Assembly (NCBI GenBank): GCA_008638205.1
Contig: VTPO01000008.1
Span: 1-61,546 of the forward strand
Direction of reading: 5' to 3'
Source: Pelagibacteraceae bacterium
GTDB lineage: Bacteria > Pseudomonadota > Alphaproteobacteria > Pelagibacterales > Pelagibacteraceae
Length of the DNA stretch: 61,546 bases
The position numbers were made by a program, and so were the translations under genes. Positions 59,768 to 61,546 of the stretch are shown one piece after another. Under the pieces are notes generated by a model. That model was given only the letters and a program-made list of their open reading frames with translations. It did no database searches and was not told where the DNA came from. Each line of letters begins with the position of its first letter. Within the stretch, counting starts at the first letter, position 1.

Positions 59768-61293
59768 TCGAAAATTTAATTGCTGCTTTTCATATGACAG
59801 CAACATTAGAAGTATTTTTTGCTGTTTGCTTAGGTTCCTTTGCTGGTATTATTTTTGGTGCTATTCCAGGTCTAACTTATTCGATGGCTCTTGCATTAAT
59901 GTTGCCTTTTACTTTTACTATGGAGCCAGCGACCGGTATTTCCTTATTATTAGCAACCTACATCGGAGGAATGACAGGTGGATCTATTTCTGCAATTTTA
60001 ATTGGAATTCCAGGAACACCATCCGCAGCTGCTACAGTGGCTGACGGCTATGCATTGGCTAAAAAAGGTGAGGCTAGTATCGCATTAGGAGCGGCAGTAA
60101 TTGTTTCTACTATCGGCGGCCTAATTAGTCTTATTATTATGATTTTGTTAGTCGACTTTATCTCTAAATTTGCCATTAAATTTGGACCTGCCGAAATATT
60201 TATGTTGGTACTTTTTGGTTTTTCTACCATTTGTGGGTTGGCGGAGAGGTCTTTATTTCGAGGACTAGTTGCTGGTGTTTTGGGCTTAATGTTAATGACC
60301 ATTGGAATTGATGAATTGGAAGGCGTTCAGAGATTCACTTTTGGCAATGTTCAAATGCTTCAAGGGGTAAATTTACTAGTAGCTATGATTGGTCTTTTTG
60401 CAGTACCTCATATTTTAGAAGTTTTTCTTCAAAGGATAAATAAAGAAGATAAAGTTAACTTTGATGTTGGAGAGGTCAAAACTACCTTGCCAGGATTTCA
60501 ATTTATTAAAAAATATTTTAATCTTGTATTGCGTTGTACAGGATTAGGAACTTCCATTGGTGCTATACCTGGATCCGGAGGTCCAATCGCAGCATTTTTG
60601 GCATATTCTCATGCTAAAAATTCAGAAAAAGACCCTAAGGAAAAAGATACTTTTGGCAAAGGAAACATTGCAGGTGTGGTAGCTCCCGAAGCAGCAAACA
60701 ATGCTGTGACAGGTGGTGCTATGGTGCCCCTTCTATCTTTGGGTATTCCAGGAGATCCAGCTACAGCAATTATTCTTGGTGGATTACTAATTCATGGGAT
60801 TGTGCCTGGACCAATGCTATTTATTGAAAATGCACCTGCAGTTTATTCTATTTATTTTGCCATTGTTGCTGCTTACATAGTTGTATTTATTTTTCAGGTA
60901 AATTTTATCAAATACATTGTAAAAATTTTAAAAGTTCAACCTCATCATCTTGCATGTGCAATTTTAATTATGGTAGTTGTTGGTTCTTATGTTATTAGAA
61001 ATTCTTTTTTAGACATTTATATAATGATTTTAATGGGATTGTTTGGATACTTTTTAAATAGAATTAAAATTCCCATAACACCGGTGGTGTTAGGTTTAGT
61101 TTTGGGGGAAGCAATTGAATCAAATTACAGAACAGCCATGTCTTTATCTTCAGGAGAAATATCAATATTTTTTAGCTCAATTGTTTCTGTACTATTTTTT
61201 CTTCTAATTATTTTGACTATTGCTTTGCAAGTAAAAAAAAGAATTTTAGAAATTAGAAAACAAAAAAATCAATTTGATAAAGGAGCGGCATGA
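59764..61293 (+). CDS. tctA: tripartite tricarboxylate transporter large membrane subunit (TctA)
   Basis: Inner-membrane permease of 509 residues with about twelve helices. GAIPGLTYSMALALMLPFTF and the duplicated GIPGTPSAAATVADGYA and SLGIPGDPATAIILGG motifs are diagnostic of TctA. It carries the transport step driven by ion gradients. Its stop overlaps the start of the TPP-enzyme gene (ATGA). Confidence 0.95.
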   Translation: MIENLIAAFHMTATLEVFFAVCLGSFAGIIFGAIPGLTYSMALALMLPFTFTMEPATGISLLLATYIGGMTGGSISAILIGIPGTPSAAATVADGYALAKKGEASIALGAAVIVSTIGGLISLIIMILLVDFISKFAIKFGPAEIFMLVLFGFSTICGLAERSLFRGLVAGVLGLMLMTIGIDELEGVQRFTFGNVQMLQGVNLLVAMIGLFAVPHILEVFLQRINKEDKVNFDVGEVKTTLPGFQFIKKYFNLVLRCTGLGTSIGAIPGSGGPIAAFLAYSHAKNSEKDPKEKDTFGKGNIAGVVAPEAANNAVTGGAMVPLLSLGIPGDPATAIILGGLLIHGIVPGPMLFIENAPAVYSIYFAIVAAYIVVFIFQVNFIKYIVKILKVQPHHLACAILIMVVVGSYVIRNSFLDIYIMILMGLFGYFLNRIKIPITPVVLGLVLGEAIESNYRTAMSLSSGEISIFFSSIVSVLFFLLIILTIALQVKKRILEIRKQKNQFDKGAA

Positions 61294-61546
61294 ATAATAC
61301 GGAGGTGGCAAAAAGAGCAAAAATCTTATCTGAAAATAATAATAACTTAGAACAATGTTTGGCTAATAGTAAAATACCTACTAACGTAGACGTCAGTTTA
61401 TCAGAAGGTTTGATACTGGCGCTGCTAAAACAAGGCGTTAGAAAATATTTTGCTATTTTTGGACATGGTTCTACGGACTTTGCAGAGGTATTAAGAATTT
61501 ATGAAGAATATGGAGTTACTAAAACCTATAATTTTAAAAACGAAGT
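61290..61546 (+). CDS. thiamine pyrophosphate-dependent enzyme, IolD-like (partial, runs off the window)
   Basis: Only the first 85 residues are present. The segment LILALLKQGVRKYFAIFGHGSTDFAEVLRIYEEYG is the N-terminal pyrimidine-binding region of acetolactate-synthase-like TPP enzymes, closest to IolD (trihydroxycyclohexanedione hydrolase), with the usual FGHGSTD. It is coupled to tctA by an ATGA overlap, with AGGAGCGG as ribosome site. It would cleave or ligate a 2-keto or dione intermediate. The remainder lies beyond 61546, so subtype is uncertain. Confidence 0.78.
   Translation, partial: MNNTEVAKRAKILSENNNNLEQCLANSKIPTNVDVSLSEGLILALLKQGVRKYFAIFGHGSTDFAEVLRIYEEYGVTKTYNFKNE

Overview
The window is about 61.5 kb of AT-rich (by eye roughly two-thirds A+T), very compact bacterial DNA. 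No gap between genes exceeds about 260 bases, and I see no rRNA, tRNA, insertion sequence, prophage or CRISPR array. The gene set points to a streamlined, probably marine alphaproteobacterium of the SAR11/HIMB59 kind. The reasons are: RNase E with an acidic insert in its S1 domain, divergent from a PBP1A-prfB pair; ygfZ divergent from pyrC; tyrS divergent from anmK; a SUF operon ending sufU-sufT-sufA; and tripartite tricarboxylate and glycine-betaine type transporters. The lineage is inferred from gene content and composition only.

Layout. 1-3.3 kb: glycine betaine/proline-type ABC binding protein and permease, a secreted nuclease, and a DUF4396-cytochrome c pair. 3.3-7.2 kb: a DMT exporter, then a polyamine/methylthioadenosine module (apt, a short MTA/SAH nucleosidase, a fused AdoMet decarboxylase-spermidine/spermine synthase) and a nitrilase-family amidase. 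7.2-12.5 kb: two glycosyltransferases with DUF6165, a thioredoxin-like protein, a gamma carbonic anhydrase and a TcuA-like flavoprotein. 12.5-21.8 kb: YbbAP-type ABC system divergent from tesA, a Ca2+/Na+ antiporter, a YeiH-type transporter, a degenerate ADP-ribosylglycohydrolase, a methyltransferase and a BaiN-like flavoprotein. 21.8-32.7 kb: rne, PBP1A, prfB (programmed frameshift), an AsmA-like protein, tyrS, anmK and a hydrolase. 32.8-38.6 kb: sufBCDSUTA. 38.6-46.9 kb: nadK, zapE, an Atm1-type ABC exporter, an aldehyde dehydrogenase with a CMD-family protein, ygfZ and pyrC. 46.9-52.3 kb: molybdenum cofactor synthesis (moeA, moaB, moaE, moaD, moaC, moaA) plus a TauE/SafE permease. 52.5 kb to the end: a catabolic operon with an IclR regulator, a zinc alcohol dehydrogenase, a xanthine-dehydrogenase-family enzyme of unusual architecture, a TctCBA transporter and the start of a TPP-dependent enzyme.

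How it fits together. The Fe-S (SUF) and Moco (moa/moe) supply genes are encoded near a locus needing both: the xanthine-dehydrogenase-type enzyme with two [2Fe-2S] clusters, FAD and Moco. That enzyme is the most unusual object in the window. Its iron-sulfur subunit is fused to the first half of the Moco subunit, while the second half is a separate, translationally coupled gene. With the neighbouring dehydrogenase, TPP enzyme and uptake system it looks like an uncharacterised catabolic pathway for an acidic or hydroxylated organic substrate. A second linked module makes a triamine with a fused enzyme and encodes the two enzymes that would recycle its by-product methylthioadenosine to adenine and AMP.
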